Shown here in pieces: positions 41,798-51,159 of a stretch of 64,000 nucleotides of DNA. A program made the translations under genes and the position numbers. Position 1 is the stretch's first letter; each line of letters opens with the position of its first letter. A model generated the notes under the pieces. The model had not been told where the DNA came from and searched no databases. It was given only the letters and a program-made list of their open reading frames with translations. Origin of the DNA: Ponticaulis profundi (GTDB lineage Bacteria; Pseudomonadota; Alphaproteobacteria; Caulobacterales; Hyphomonadaceae); NCBI RefSeq assembly GCF_042659465.1, contig NZ_JBHSSW010000004.1, forward strand, positions 310,001 to 374,000. Direction: 5' to 3'.

Positions 41798-43733
41798 ACA
41801 TCGGACGGGTCTCGGGCTGACCCAGACACTTCTCGCCGCCATGGCGGTGCTGGGGCTTTCAGGCGTGCCAGGCGCTATGGCGCAGATGGACACCCCGAAC
41901 GAGCAGGTTCACCGGATCAACCTCAAAGAGGTCGAGATCGCAGACCTGATCGAAGATGTGTCGATCATTACCGGTTACACCTTCATCGTGCATCCTCAGG
42001 TGCGTGGACGGGTCACGGTAACCTCTCAGGCGCCACTCACCACGCGTGAAGTGTTTGATGTGTTCCTCGCGACGCTCCGCGTTCACCAGTTCGTTGCAGT
42101 GCCTGCCGGAGACCGGACGTATCGCATCGTGCCGGAACAAACGGCGGCAAGTGATGCAGAAGTCATGATCAGTCGCGGCGATGATGCCTTTGTGACGCAG
42201 ATCCTGAAGCTGAACTATTTCAGCGCCGTGGACGCTGCGACCATGATCAAACCGGTGATTAATCCGGCCGGGCAGGTCGTCGCGAACAAGAACAGCAACA
42301 CCGTGGTTGTTGTGGATTATGCCTCCAACATGGCGCGCGTCCGGGAAATTGTGCGTCGCCTTGATGAAGATCAGACGGTGGTCAAAACCATCTCCCTCAA
42401 AAACGTGCCAGCTTCTGAGATGGAAGCCCTGCTGAATGATCTCGACAGTGAGTTCTCCATGAACTTTCGCGCGGTGGCATCCGATACAACGAACACGGTT
42501 GTTGTGCGCGGCGAGGAAACCAGCGTTCTACGAGCGGTCCAGGTTGCCACCCAGCTCGATTCATCAGAGCGCGCACGCGACAATATCCGGGTGATCTCGC
42601 TCAATAATGCCAAGGCGGTTGATATCGTCCCGGTGCTGGAGCGCCTTGGCGGAGCCTTGTCGGAACAGGCAAATCTTGAGGCGGGTGGATCGGATGCGCC
42701 GACCATTTCCGCGCATGAACCTACCAATTCCATCGTGATCAGTGCAGATTACGAAATGCTGGAAGCCATGGAGCGTGTGGTTGCCGCTCTGGATGTGCGT
42801 CGTCCGCAGGTCATGGTTGAAGCGCTTGTTGTGGAAATGTCCGATGACGCCGTTGATGAGCTTGGCCTGCAATTCGTTGTTTCCGGTACAGACGGTTCCA
42901 TTCCCTTTGCGACGACGAATTATTCGCGTTCTGCGCCCAACATGCTTGCGCTGACCGGCGCACTCGCTGGTGCAGGTGAACTGAGCGATGATGTGGCATC
43001 TGACCTGCAATCGTCGGCCATTTCGTCTCTTCTCGGACTGGAAGGTATCTCGATCGGTGGTGGCGGTGTCAGCGGCGATACGCTGTTCGGGGTGATCCTG
43101 AACGCCGTGAAGAGTGACGTGACCTCGAACATTCTTTCGACGCCGATGGCGATGGTTGTCGATAACGAAACGGCCTCCATCATTGTCGGGCAAGAAGTGC
43201 CTGTGACCACAGGATCTGCGGTTGGAAGCGATCTGACCAACGCCTTCGTGACGATTGAGCGCAAGGATGTGGGCGTGCAGCTCGATGTGACCCCGCAAAT
43301 CGGTGAGGGCGACGTGGTAAAGCTTCAGCTCAAGCAGGAAGCGTCCAACATTGCCGGTAGCGCTTCTTCTGGTGAGATCATCACCAATAAGCGCTCCATT
43401 GAAACGACGGTTCTCGCCGATGATGGCGAGATCATCGTGCTTGGCGGCCTGGTCGAGCAGACGCGGTCCTTAAGTGAAAGCAAGGTACCGCTTCTGGGAG
43501 ACCTTCCAGCCGTCGGTAATCTTTTCAAATCGCGCGGTGACAATGTGACAAAGACCAATCTGATGGTCTTTATCCGTCCGACCATTGTGCGCGACACAGC
43601 GGACGCCAAACTGACAACGGTCCAGAAATATCGTTATCTTCAGGCGCAGGAACTGATCCGGAATGAGGGCGACCCATCCGCGATGGATCAATACATCTCG
43701 GATGTGTTTGGCGCTGCGCCGCCAGACAGCTGA
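41790..43733 (+). CDS. gspD: Type II secretion secretin GspD
   Basis: 647 residues from ATG 41790; the frame is open upstream inside gspC, but the signal peptide (ending GAMAQ) starts here. N0 domain (RINLKEVEIADLIEDVSIIT), N1-N3 domains (KNVPASEMEALLNDLD, NAKAVDIVPVLERLGG, RPQVMVEALVVEM) and the secretin pore with VPLLGDLPAVGNLFKS and NLMVFIRPTIV are all present. It forms the outer membrane channel. The C-terminus after the secretin core is short (about 45 residues) and ends PPDS, leaving a possible S-domain for a pilotin. Thirty-two bases separate it from gspE. Confidence 0.96.
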   Translation: MSKHRTGLGLTQTLLAAMAVLGLSGVPGAMAQMDTPNEQVHRINLKEVEIADLIEDVSIITGYTFIVHPQVRGRVTVTSQAPLTTREVFDVFLATLRVHQFVAVPAGDRTYRIVPEQTAASDAEVMISRGDDAFVTQILKLNYFSAVDAATMIKPVINPAGQVVANKNSNTVVVVDYASNMARVREIVRRLDEDQTVVKTISLKNVPASEMEALLNDLDSEFSMNFRAVASDTTNTVVVRGEETSVLRAVQVATQLDSSERARDNIRVISLNNAKAVDIVPVLERLGGALSEQANLEAGGSDAPTISAHEPTNSIVISADYEMLEAMERVVAALDVRRPQVMVEALVVEMSDDAVDELGLQFVVSGTDGSIPFATTNYSRSAPNMLALTGALAGAGELSDDVASDLQSSAISSLLGLEGISIGGGGVSGDTLFGVILNAVKSDVTSNILSTPMAMVVDNETASIIVGQEVPVTTGSAVGSDLTNAFVTIERKDVGVQLDVTPQIGEGDVVKLQLKQEASNIAGSASSGEIITNKRSIETTVLADDGEIIVLGGLVEQTRSLSESKVPLLGDLPAVGNLFKSRGDNVTKTNLMVFIRPTIVRDTADAKLTTVQKYRYLQAQELIRNEGDPSAMDQYISDVFGAAPPDS

Positions 43734-43765
43734 TCCGGGTACGAGTAGAGTGAAAGACAGGTCGA

Positions 43766-45274
43766 ATGTCGACGGAAACTGATCCCGTCATCTCTTATGG
43801 TTATGCCAAGGAAAACGGCGTCATCCTTCTGGCTCCGGCCTCGGAAGGCGAGGTGCTGCGCCTTGGTATTCGCGAAGGGGCGCGCCCGCGCGCTGTGATC
43901 GAGGCACGACGCGCCATCGGGCACAGCTTTGCCTTGCAGCCCATGACGCGTGGTGAGTTCGACGCAGCCCTGTCCAACGTCTATGCCTCTCGCGGGATTG
44001 ATGCCGACTATGACGAGTCCGGTCTGGGTGATCGCGAAGATCTGGCAAGCCTGGTCGAAGGCATTCCGCAGACAGCCGATCTTCTGGACGCCGAAGATGA
44101 TGCGCCCGTGATCAAACTGATCAACGGCCTGATCTTCGAGGCCGTGAAACGGCGCGCGTCCGACATTCACATTGAACCTTATGAGGACAAGCTTTCCATC
44201 CGCTACAGGATTGATGGCGTGCTGATGGATGTCCTCAGCCCGTCGCGGCGTCTCGCGCCGCTTCTGGTGTCACGGATCAAGGTGATGGCGCGGCTCGACA
44301 TTGCTGAAAAGCGCGTGCCGCAGGATGGTCGGATTTCACTCGCCCTTGGCGGGCGCGCAATCGATGTTCGCGTGTCGACCTTGCCGTCCCGCTATGGAGA
44401 GCGGGTCGTTCTGCGTCTTCTGGACAAGGAACAGGCGCGACTTGATCTGATTGATCTTGGCATGGATCAGGCCGCATTGGACCGTTTCAAGCAGGTTCTG
44501 CGTCAGCCAAACGGCATTGTGCTGGTCACCGGCCCAACGGGCTCGGGTAAGACAACGACGCTCTATTCCGGTTTGACGCTCCTGAACGACCAGACACGCA
44601 ATATTCTGACGGTTGAAGACCCGATTGAGTATGGCCTTGATGGGGTTGGGCAGACACAGGTGAACACCAAGGTTGGACTGACCTTCGCTGCGGGCCTTCG
44701 CGCCATTCTGCGTCAGGACCCGGACGTTGTGATGGTCGGCGAGATCCGCGATGTGGAGACAGCTGAGATTGCCGTACAGGCCAGTCTGACAGGTCACCTT
44801 GTGTTGTCGACCGTGCACACAAACTCTGCCGTGGCTGCGGTGACCCGTCTTCGGGATATGGGCATTGAGCCTTTCCTTCTGAGTTCGACCTTGCGCGCGG
44901 TGCTGGCGCAGCGTCTCGTGCGACGTCTCTGCAAATCCTGCAAGGAGCCATATCAGCCAGCCGACTATGAAGCGAAGGAGCTGGGCCTGGACAGCGCAGA
45001 CGGACTGACCTTCTACAAGGCGAAGGGTTGCATGGCTTGCAGCAATACCGGCTTTGACGGACGGGCTGGCGTGTTTGAACTCTTCGTGGTCGATCAGAAC
45101 TTGCGCCGCATGATCCATGAGGAAGCCTCTGAACACCAGATGGAAGACTATGCCTTCCAGACTGCAGAGGATCTGTTTGCAAATGGCGTCCGCCATGTTC
45201 TGAATGGCGTGACCACAGCTGAGGAAGTGCTGCGCGTCTGTCGCCGTGATGGAGACGGAAATGCCAACCTTTGA
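43766..45274 (+). CDS. gspE: Type II secretion ATPase GspE
   Basis: 502 residues. N-terminal GspE-N region (about 1-95), then the secretion ATPase: Walker A GPTGSGKTTT (from 256), Asp box ILTVEDPIEYG, Walker B VVMVGEIRD and His box TGHLVLSTVHTN. The tetracysteine zinc motif is C389, C392, C422, C425. It is a cytoplasmic hexamer that powers pseudopilus assembly through GspL and GspF. The full complement of motifs implies activity. Its end overlaps gspF by 14 bases. Confidence 0.97.
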   Translation: MSTETDPVISYGYAKENGVILLAPASEGEVLRLGIREGARPRAVIEARRAIGHSFALQPMTRGEFDAALSNVYASRGIDADYDESGLGDREDLASLVEGIPQTADLLDAEDDAPVIKLINGLIFEAVKRRASDIHIEPYEDKLSIRYRIDGVLMDVLSPSRRLAPLLVSRIKVMARLDIAEKRVPQDGRISLALGGRAIDVRVSTLPSRYGERVVLRLLDKEQARLDLIDLGMDQAALDRFKQVLRQPNGIVLVTGPTGSGKTTTLYSGLTLLNDQTRNILTVEDPIEYGLDGVGQTQVNTKVGLTFAAGLRAILRQDPDVVMVGEIRDVETAEIAVQASLTGHLVLSTVHTNSAVAAVTRLRDMGIEPFLLSSTLRAVLAQRLVRRLCKSCKEPYQPADYEAKELGLDSADGLTFYKAKGCMACSNTGFDGRAGVFELFVVDQNLRRMIHEEASEHQMEDYAFQTAEDLFANGVRHVLNGVTTAEEVLRVCRRDGDGNANL

Positions 45275-46478
45275 GTATGTGGCTCTCGGGAGCGATGGGA
45301 AGCGTGAGAAAGGGCTGATCGCAGCCGATTCTGCACGTGCGGCGCGTCGTGAACTGAGAGTTCGTCAGCTCACGCCCGTCAGGATAGGTGAGGCCAAAGA
45401 GAAAAAAGCCAGCCAGTTCACGGCGCGGTTTCAGCCTTCACCGGTCTCACAATCCGATCTCCTTCTGGTCACCCGCCAATGGGCGATGATGATCCGCTCA
45501 GGCACACCTGTGGAGGAAGCGCTGCAGGCTGCAGCGTCGCAGGCTGAAAAGCCAGGGCTCAGAAAAGTTCTGCTGGCAGTGCGCGCATCCGTAACCGAGG
45601 GTTTCAAGCTTTCAGAGGCACTTGCCGAGCATCCGAAAGTTTTCAGCGGGTTATATCGTTCCATTGTGGCGGCGGGTGAGGCGTCCGGCCAGCTTGGTGC
45701 GGTACTGGAACGTCTGGCCGAATATCTGGAACGCTCTCGCAAGGTTCGCCAGACCATCACAGCAGCGCTGATTTATCCGTGTGTGCTCGCCTTTACTGCG
45801 ATTGCCGTGATCATCGGCCTGATGACATTTGTTGTGCCAAAGGTTGTCGAGCAGTTCGCTTCGATGGAACAGGATCTGCCAACGCTGACACGCGTCATGA
45901 TTAACATTTCCCATGCCTTGCAGAATTATGGGCTCTTCATGTTGATCGCGCTGTTTGCAGCCATCTGGGGCGCGAGCTTCCTCCTGAAGCGCAAGCCTGT
46001 AAAGCGGACGGTCGATGGTGTTTTGCTGAAGCTGCCGGTGATCGGAAACATGCTGGTGCAGATGAACAGCGCGCGCTTTGCCCGTACGCTCTCGACGCTG
46101 CTTGGTAATGGCGCGCCCGTGCTGGAAAGTCTGGCGGCGGCGCGTGGCAGTCTCGGAAATCTGGTTTTTCAGGATGCCGTCAGTCAGATCATCATACGGG
46201 TGAGAGAAGGCGGTGGCATGAGCCGCGCCATGAAAGCGCAAGGCGTGTTTCCGCCCCTTATGGTTCAGCTCGCTGCCAGCGGTGAGGCCAGCGGCCAATT
46301 GCCGGATATGTTGCTGCGGAGTGCGCAATATCTGGAAGACGAGTTTGAATCGGCGACGGCTGTTGTGCTGGGGCTCCTTGAGCCGCTGATCATTTTATTT
46401 CTGGGCGGCATTGTCGCCCTTGTGGTCCTTTCGATCATGTTGCCGATCCTGCGCCTGAACGCGCTGGTGATTGGATAG
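45261..46478 (+). CDS. gspF: Type II secretion inner membrane protein GspF
   Basis: 405 residues from ATG 45261 (GGAGACGGA upstream), which gives the usual opening MPTFEYVALGSDGKREKG. Two T2SSF domains (about 70-195 and 272-395), each with GxPxxEAL-like and ASGEASGQLP-type segments, and three membrane helices near 170-190, 225-245 and 375-400. It is the polytopic platform protein contacted by GspE. It is translationally coupled to gspE. The gspG start lies 15 bases downstream. Confidence 0.96.
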   Translation: MPTFEYVALGSDGKREKGLIAADSARAARRELRVRQLTPVRIGEAKEKKASQFTARFQPSPVSQSDLLLVTRQWAMMIRSGTPVEEALQAAASQAEKPGLRKVLLAVRASVTEGFKLSEALAEHPKVFSGLYRSIVAAGEASGQLGAVLERLAEYLERSRKVRQTITAALIYPCVLAFTAIAVIIGLMTFVVPKVVEQFASMEQDLPTLTRVMINISHALQNYGLFMLIALFAAIWGASFLLKRKPVKRTVDGVLLKLPVIGNMLVQMNSARFARTLSTLLGNGAPVLESLAAARGSLGNLVFQDAVSQIIIRVREGGGMSRAMKAQGVFPPLMVQLAASGEASGQLPDMLLRSAQYLEDEFESATAVVLGLLEPLIILFLGGIVALVVLSIMLPILRLNALVIG

Positions 46479-46493
46479 AGAACGGAGTTTATC

Positions 46494-46964
46494 GTGCTGA
46501 AACGTCTTTTCAGAAAACGCAGACAAGATGACAGGCAAACCGGTGAGGAAGGCTTCAGCCTGACCGAGATCATGGTCGCAGTCTTCATCATGGGCCTGCT
46601 GGCGACGGTCGTGCTGATCAATGTGCTACCGGCGCGCGATACGGCAATGGTGTCCAAAGCGAAGACAGATATCCGTGCCTTCGAAGCTGCGCTGGAACAA
46701 TACCGGCTGGATATGCTGGACTATCCATCGACAGAGCAGGGGCTTGAAGCTCTGATCGAGCCGCCAACAAATTCCGAACGGGCCGAACGGTATCGACAAG
46801 GTGGCTATCTCACCCGATCTGCGCTGCCGAAAGACCCGTGGGGCAATGAATACCAATACCAGTATCCGGGCGAACATGCCCGCGTTGACATCTATTCGCT
46901 TGGCGCAGACGGCCGTCCGGGCGGCGAAGAACTCAATGCAGATGTGGGGAACTGGGAAGAGTAA
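46494..46964 (+). CDS. gspG: Major pseudopilin GspG
   Basis: 156 residues, GTG start behind ACGGAG. Prepilin cleavage follows G20 (EEG/FSLTEIMVAV) with Glu at +5, giving a 20-residue leader that is long for GspG. The mature protein has the hydrophobic helix, then LDYPSTEQGLEALIEPP, ALPKDPWGNEYQYQYPG and SLGADGRPGGE, the calcium-binding loop of the major pseudopilin. It forms the pseudopilus shaft. TAATG joins it to gspH. Confidence 0.96.
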   Translation: MLKRLFRKRRQDDRQTGEEGFSLTEIMVAVFIMGLLATVVLINVLPARDTAMVSKAKTDIRAFEAALEQYRLDMLDYPSTEQGLEALIEPPTNSERAERYRQGGYLTRSALPKDPWGNEYQYQYPGEHARVDIYSLGADGRPGGEELNADVGNWEE

Positions 46965-47479
46965 TGCGTTCAGGGCCACTTGCATCTGACGCCGGGCTGA
47001 GCCTGGTCGAAATCATGGTGGCCCTGTTCATTGTTGGCCTGACCAGCAGTTTTGTCATTCTCTCCATTCCGCGTAGTCCGACACCGCTGCACGAAGCCCA
47101 GAGCCTGTTTGAGGATCAGGTCCGCATGGCGCGTGAGGCAGCGATGATGAGCGGCTCTGCGTACGGTGTGGCCCTTGAGGATCACACGCTCAGTCCTCTC
47201 ATCTTTCGCAATGGCGAATGGCAGGCCCCGCCTGCGAGTACGCGCCTTTTGACGGTTCAGCTGCCGGAAGCTGTCGAACTCGAGCGAACGGATATCATTG
47301 AGCCGCGCAGCGTCGCATTCAGCCTCGATGATGAACCAGAACCATTGCGGCCGGACATCTGGTTTGATCCGAGCGGTATTGCCGAGACCGCTGTCATTGA
47401 AATGCGCCATAAAGGCGGGCTGGTCCGGTTTACCGTGCAGCGAGATGGAGGGTTGGATGTCATCCGTTCCCGCCGCTGA
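46964..47479 (+). CDS. gspH: Minor pseudopilin GspH
   Basis: 171 residues. A short leader ends at G11 (DAG/LSLVEIMVALF), with Glu at +5. The mature part has the GspH/FimT pattern: a helix, then LFEDQVRMAREAAMMSGSAYGVAL and a beta-sheet domain. It is a tip or sub-tip subunit of the pseudopilus. It shares one base with the gspG stop and overlaps gspI by about 23 bases. Confidence 0.88.
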   Translation: MRSGPLASDAGLSLVEIMVALFIVGLTSSFVILSIPRSPTPLHEAQSLFEDQVRMAREAAMMSGSAYGVALEDHTLSPLIFRNGEWQAPPASTRLLTVQLPEAVELERTDIIEPRSVAFSLDDEPEPLRPDIWFDPSGIAETAVIEMRHKGGLVRFTVQRDGGLDVIRSRR

Positions 47480-47840
47480 AACCACGCGCAATGAGGCTGG
47501 CTTTTCGCTGTTTGAAGCGATGGTCGCGCTTGCGGTTTTCTCATTGTCTGCCGTGTCAGCGCTGACGCTGATCACGCAGAATGTGCGCTCTGCCATTGAT
47601 CTGGAGGCGCGGGCTTTTGCGACCATGGTTGCTGAAAATGTGCTCGTCGAAAGCCGCCTTCAGAAGATCCTCACAACCAGTGATACGGTCGGAAAAGCCC
47701 AGATGGGCGGCTTCGATTTTGAGTGGGAGCGCCGGGTCTATGAAACAGGCGAAGAAGGGCTCAAGCGCATCACGGTAGATGTGAAGCAGGACGGCCAGAA
47801 ACAGACTCTCATCGTGCTGAACGGGTTCCGCAATGAATAG
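47457..47840 (+). CDS. gspI: Minor pseudopilin GspI
   Basis: 127 residues from ATG 47457, a few bases after GGAGGG; the frame is open further upstream but the pilin leader begins here. Cleavage follows G15 (EAG/FSLFEAMVALAVFSL), with Glu at +5. The soluble part contains LEARAFATMVAENVLVE, a pattern well conserved in GspI (T2SSI domain), which nucleates the tip complex with GspJ and GspK. It overlaps gspH and gspJ, consistent with translational coupling. Confidence 0.9.
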   Translation: MSSVPAAETTRNEAGFSLFEAMVALAVFSLSAVSALTLITQNVRSAIDLEARAFATMVAENVLVESRLQKILTTSDTVGKAQMGGFDFEWERRVYETGEEGLKRITVDVKQDGQKQTLIVLNGFRNE

Positions 47841-48462
47841 TCCGTCTCGCGCTGATCAGGGGTTCTCTCTGATGGAAGTATTGGTGGCGTTGTTCGTCAT
47901 CACGATCATTTCCACGTCCGGGGCGACGATCCTGATGCGGTCGGCAGATAGCCGCGAAGCGATGGCAGATGTCACCCGCCGGGTATCCGATATCAGTCAG
48001 ACGCACGCGCTTATCCGCGATGATCTCGCCCAATGGGTGCCGCGCGAGTTTCAGGGACGAAATGGGCTCGATCCGGTATCCATTTTCATGGGCGGCACGA
48101 TTGCCGAGCGTGGCCTGCTGTTCGCTTTTGTTCGCGATGGCTGGCTCAACCCGAATTTCGAGCAGCCGCGCAGCGGGCTCATCAATGTTCGCTATGTCGT
48201 GGAAGAGGGCAAGCTTCTGCGCAAGGTCGAGCTGACACCGGATGCCGTGCAGGGAAGCGAAACGCTGGATCAGGTGCTTCTGGAAGGCGTCACCTCCTAC
48301 CGCGTCGAATTTCGTCAGGGCGATTTCTGGGTGCCGCAATGGCAGTCTGGCCCCGGCCAACCGATCGGGGCGCCGATCGCCGTCAGGCTCGAGCTTGGTC
48401 TGGAAAATGGCCGAAACTTTGAGTGGCTATTCATCACGCCAGCCGGGGGGCTTCTGTCATGA
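47833..48462 (+). CDS. gspJ: Minor pseudopilin GspJ
   Basis: 209 residues. The leader ends at G10 (DQG/FSLMEVLVALFVI), with Glu at +5. The following region (RRVSDISQTHALIRDDLAQWVPREF) and the strand LLRKVE...GVTSYRVEF fit GspJ. It assembles with GspI and GspK into the pseudopilus tip. The start lies eight bases inside gspI, and the stop overlaps the gspK start as ATGA. Confidence 0.92.
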   Translation: MNSPSRADQGFSLMEVLVALFVITIISTSGATILMRSADSREAMADVTRRVSDISQTHALIRDDLAQWVPREFQGRNGLDPVSIFMGGTIAERGLLFAFVRDGWLNPNFEQPRSGLINVRYVVEEGKLLRKVELTPDAVQGSETLDQVLLEGVTSYRVEFRQGDFWVPQWQSGPGQPIGAPIAVRLELGLENGRNFEWLFITPAGGLLS

Positions 48463-49469
48463 GCCTTCTCCGGCGTGTTTTCAGACCAGACGCCCGATCA
48501 GAACGCGGTGCAGCGCTGTTGATTGTCTTGCTGCTGGTCGCAACGCTTTCGGTGCTCTCGCTGGCGATTGTGCAAACCGTCACACATGCGTATCGGCTTT
48601 CGGGCCTGTCGTCTTCGCGCAGCCAGGCGCTGTGGCTGGCTGTGGGTGTCGAAGATTTCGCCAAGGTGAAGCTTCAACAGGCGCTCCAACTGACCGAAGG
48701 CAAGCTGGACCGTCGCACGCCCGGCCTGGATGAGCCGCTGGTCGTCCCGGTGGAGGGCGGTGAGATCCGCGCGGTCATTTCGGATGCCTCCAACTGCTTC
48801 AATCTCAACAGTCTGGTTCAGTCGGAAGAGGCGCTCAGTAACCCCGATGTCGTGGACGCCGGCGCATTCTATCTGGCGATGCTCGAGGCGCTTCAGATTG
48901 ATCCGACGCAGGCGCGGGAAATGCTGGCTGCGACACAGGACTGGATCGACGCGGATAACGCGCCGCGCTCCTTCGGTGCTGAAACCTCCTTTTATGCAAG
49001 TCAGGAAAAGCCCTATGCGGCGGGAAACACTTATCTGGCTTCGCCGCAGGAAGTGCTGGCCATTCGAGGCTATTCGCCGGAGGTCTTTCGCCGCATTCGC
49101 CCTCTGATCTGTACGCTGCCGAATGATCAGGTTGGTCAGTTCAATATCAACATGCTGACCCCCGATCAGGCGCCGTTGCTGGCGCCGGTTTTTGCGGGCG
49201 TTGTCAGCATCGATAGCATTTACGGCCAGCTGGAAGCACAACAGGGGCGGTCATTCGCCGATACCGAAGAGTTCTTCGCCCAGCCCATGTTTGCGGTGGT
49301 CGATCCTGAACAAAGACTGGATAGCCTGCTCAGTGTCGAAGCACATCTGTTTCGATTGCGCGGTGAGGTGGTTTATCTCGACACTGTGTCGAGCTATGAG
49401 GCGATATTCGAACGCGGGCAGAGCGGAGCCATCCGACTGTTGCGTCGTCGCCTCGGAGTGGATGAATGA
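48459..49469 (+). CDS. gspK: Minor pseudopilin GspK
   Basis: 336 residues from ATG 48459. The prepilin leader ends at G17 (SERG/AALLIVLLLVATLS). The mature +5 residue is not Glu, which is the normal exception for GspK. The large soluble part has DASNCFNLNSLVQ, TQDWIDADNAPR and FNINMLTPDQAPLLAPV, typical of the T2SSK SAM-like domain. It caps the pseudopilus. It overlaps gspJ and gspL by four bases each. Confidence 0.95.
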   Translation: MSLLRRVFRPDARSERGAALLIVLLLVATLSVLSLAIVQTVTHAYRLSGLSSSRSQALWLAVGVEDFAKVKLQQALQLTEGKLDRRTPGLDEPLVVPVEGGEIRAVISDASNCFNLNSLVQSEEALSNPDVVDAGAFYLAMLEALQIDPTQAREMLAATQDWIDADNAPRSFGAETSFYASQEKPYAAGNTYLASPQEVLAIRGYSPEVFRRIRPLICTLPNDQVGQFNINMLTPDQAPLLAPVFAGVVSIDSIYGQLEAQQGRSFADTEEFFAQPMFAVVDPEQRLDSLLSVEAHLFRLRGEVVYLDTVSSYEAIFERGQSGAIRLLRRRLGVDE

Positions 49470-50674
49470 ACACGCTGATTGCTTTTGACGACACGACGCC
49501 GGATGCGGGCTTTTCCTGGTATCTGAAAAGCTCGAATGGCTTGCTGGACGCTTTGGAGCCCGATGAGGCTGCATTGGATGACACCTCCAGCCGTGTGCTG
49601 CTGATCGTTTCCGGTCGGGACGTTTTTCTCAGTGAGATTGACACTGTCGCGCGCACGGAAAAGGAAATCCGCGAAACAGCGCTCTTCCAGCTCGAGGATG
49701 AACTGGCTGAGCCAATCGGCCAGCTTCATGTGGCGCTTGGTCCGCGCAATCCGGATCATCCGCGCCGCCGCAAAGTTGCGATTGTTTCGAAAAAGCGCAT
49801 GGCAGGCTGGCTGGAGGCAGTTTCGGCGGTCAGTCCGGCATTGGCTGACCGTGTGTTCATCATTCCTGACACCAGCCTGTTTTCAGATACGGATGATGCC
49901 TTCATCTATGACGGTGATGGTCAGTTTCTGCTGGCGCAGGGCGATGGCCTGCTTTCGCTGGATCCGGCGCATGTGCATGAGCTTTTGCCCGCTTTGCTGC
50001 AGGATTATTCGGCAGACAAAATTCCTTTCATTCAAGGTGATGGCGCGATGCTTTCATCTGAAGCTTCAGTGTCTGGTGTGAACTTCGAAGCGGCTGGTGA
50101 AAGCCATTATGTCGACCTGATTTCAGAGCGTCTGTCATTTGTCGTGGGACTCGATCTGCGGCAGACGCCATTTGCGCGCAAATCAAAGCTTCGCTTCGAT
50201 CTGGGTGTCTGGCAGAAGAGTGCTGTGCTTGCCGCAAGCGTAATCCTGGCCTGGCTCGCCTTTCTGGGTGTCTCGACCTTCCAGCTGAATCAGGAAGCTG
50301 ATGCGCTCTATGAAAAAGCTCGTGCGGCGTATGTTTCGGTCTATCCGGATGAAGCCCGCGCGGTAGACCCGCACCGGCTCTCCCAGGCGAAGCTCCGAAC
50401 GCTTGGAGGCGGGACAAGCAGTTCTGCCAATTTTGGCGGCCTTCTGTCGGCGTTCTACAAAGGCCTTGAACAGGTCGAAGGGGTTGAACTCGTCTCCTTC
50501 AATTACAGCGGCGAGACGGGGCGTTTGTCGGCCAGTCTCAAATTTACATCCTATCAGGATCGTGACGCGCTCAAGCAGGCATTCGATCAGATGGGGCTTT
50601 CCATGCAGCTCGGCGGCGCGCGTCAGGAAGAAGGCTTCCTGATCGGACAGGCCGTGATCGGAGGCAGCCTATGA
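49466..50674 (+). CDS. gspL: Type II secretion protein GspL
   Basis: 402 residues. A cytoplasmic actin-like domain (about 1-240, which contacts GspE), one transmembrane helix at about 250-268 (SAVLAASVILAWLAFLG) and a periplasmic ferredoxin-like domain near the end (VEGVELVSFNYS, LSASLKFTSYQDRDALKQAF). It links the ATPase to GspM in the inner membrane. The start overlaps the gspK stop (ATGA), and its own stop overlaps gspM in the same way. Confidence 0.92.
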   Translation: MNTLIAFDDTTPDAGFSWYLKSSNGLLDALEPDEAALDDTSSRVLLIVSGRDVFLSEIDTVARTEKEIRETALFQLEDELAEPIGQLHVALGPRNPDHPRRRKVAIVSKKRMAGWLEAVSAVSPALADRVFIIPDTSLFSDTDDAFIYDGDGQFLLAQGDGLLSLDPAHVHELLPALLQDYSADKIPFIQGDGAMLSSEASVSGVNFEAAGESHYVDLISERLSFVVGLDLRQTPFARKSKLRFDLGVWQKSAVLAASVILAWLAFLGVSTFQLNQEADALYEKARAAYVSVYPDEARAVDPHRLSQAKLRTLGGGTSSSANFGGLLSAFYKGLEQVEGVELVSFNYSGETGRLSASLKFTSYQDRDALKQAFDQMGLSMQLGGARQEEGFLIGQAVIGGSL

Positions 50675-51159
50675 AATCCTGGTGGATGAATTTGAGCACG
50701 CGCGAGCGCGCCATGCTGTTCATTGCGGGCGGTCTTGCTCTGATATTCGTGCTGTATCAGCTGATCTATCTGCCTCTGTCCGAGGCAAACGCTTCGGCCA
50801 AGCGCGCCTATGCCCGCCAGGCTGAAGAAACACATGAAACACTGGAAGCGCTGGCCGTCCTGCAATTGCATGGCGGTGCTTCGACCGAGGCTTCTGCCGC
50901 CTCGACGAGTTCGGAAAGCCTAGAGCTTCTGCTCAGTCGCACGGCATCTGCGTCGGGGCTCGAGATTGTGCGTCTGCAGCCGGGCAATGGCGCGTTGACG
51001 GTCTGGTTTGACCGGGTCGATGCGCGAACGGTTATGGGATGGATGTTGAACCTTGAAGCTAATCAGGGGCTGTTCGTGACCTCTGCTGACCTGCGCGAAG
51101 CCGATAGCGGCGCTGTCCTTCGCGGAAGTGTTGCGTTCCGAAAGGCGGCGGCTTCATGA
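50671..51159 (+). CDS. gspM: Type II secretion protein GspM
   Basis: 162 residues. A short cytoplasmic tail (WMNLSTRERAML), one transmembrane helix at about 15-36 (FIAGGLALIFVLYQLIYLPL) and a periplasmic ferredoxin-like domain with a coiled segment. It partners GspL in the platform. Sequence conservation in GspM is low; the topology, size and position between gspL and gspN make the call. Confidence 0.9.
   Translation: MKSWWMNLSTRERAMLFIAGGLALIFVLYQLIYLPLSEANASAKRAYARQAEETHETLEALAVLQLHGGASTEASAASTSSESLELLLSRTASASGLEIVRLQPGNGALTVWFDRVDARTVMGWMLNLEANQGLFVTSADLREADSGAVLRGSVAFRKAAAS

Noticed and set aside
42564..43298. Minus-strand frames opposite gspD and other gsp genes
   Set aside because: The plus-strand secretion genes are unmistakable, and the antisense frames have no family likeness.
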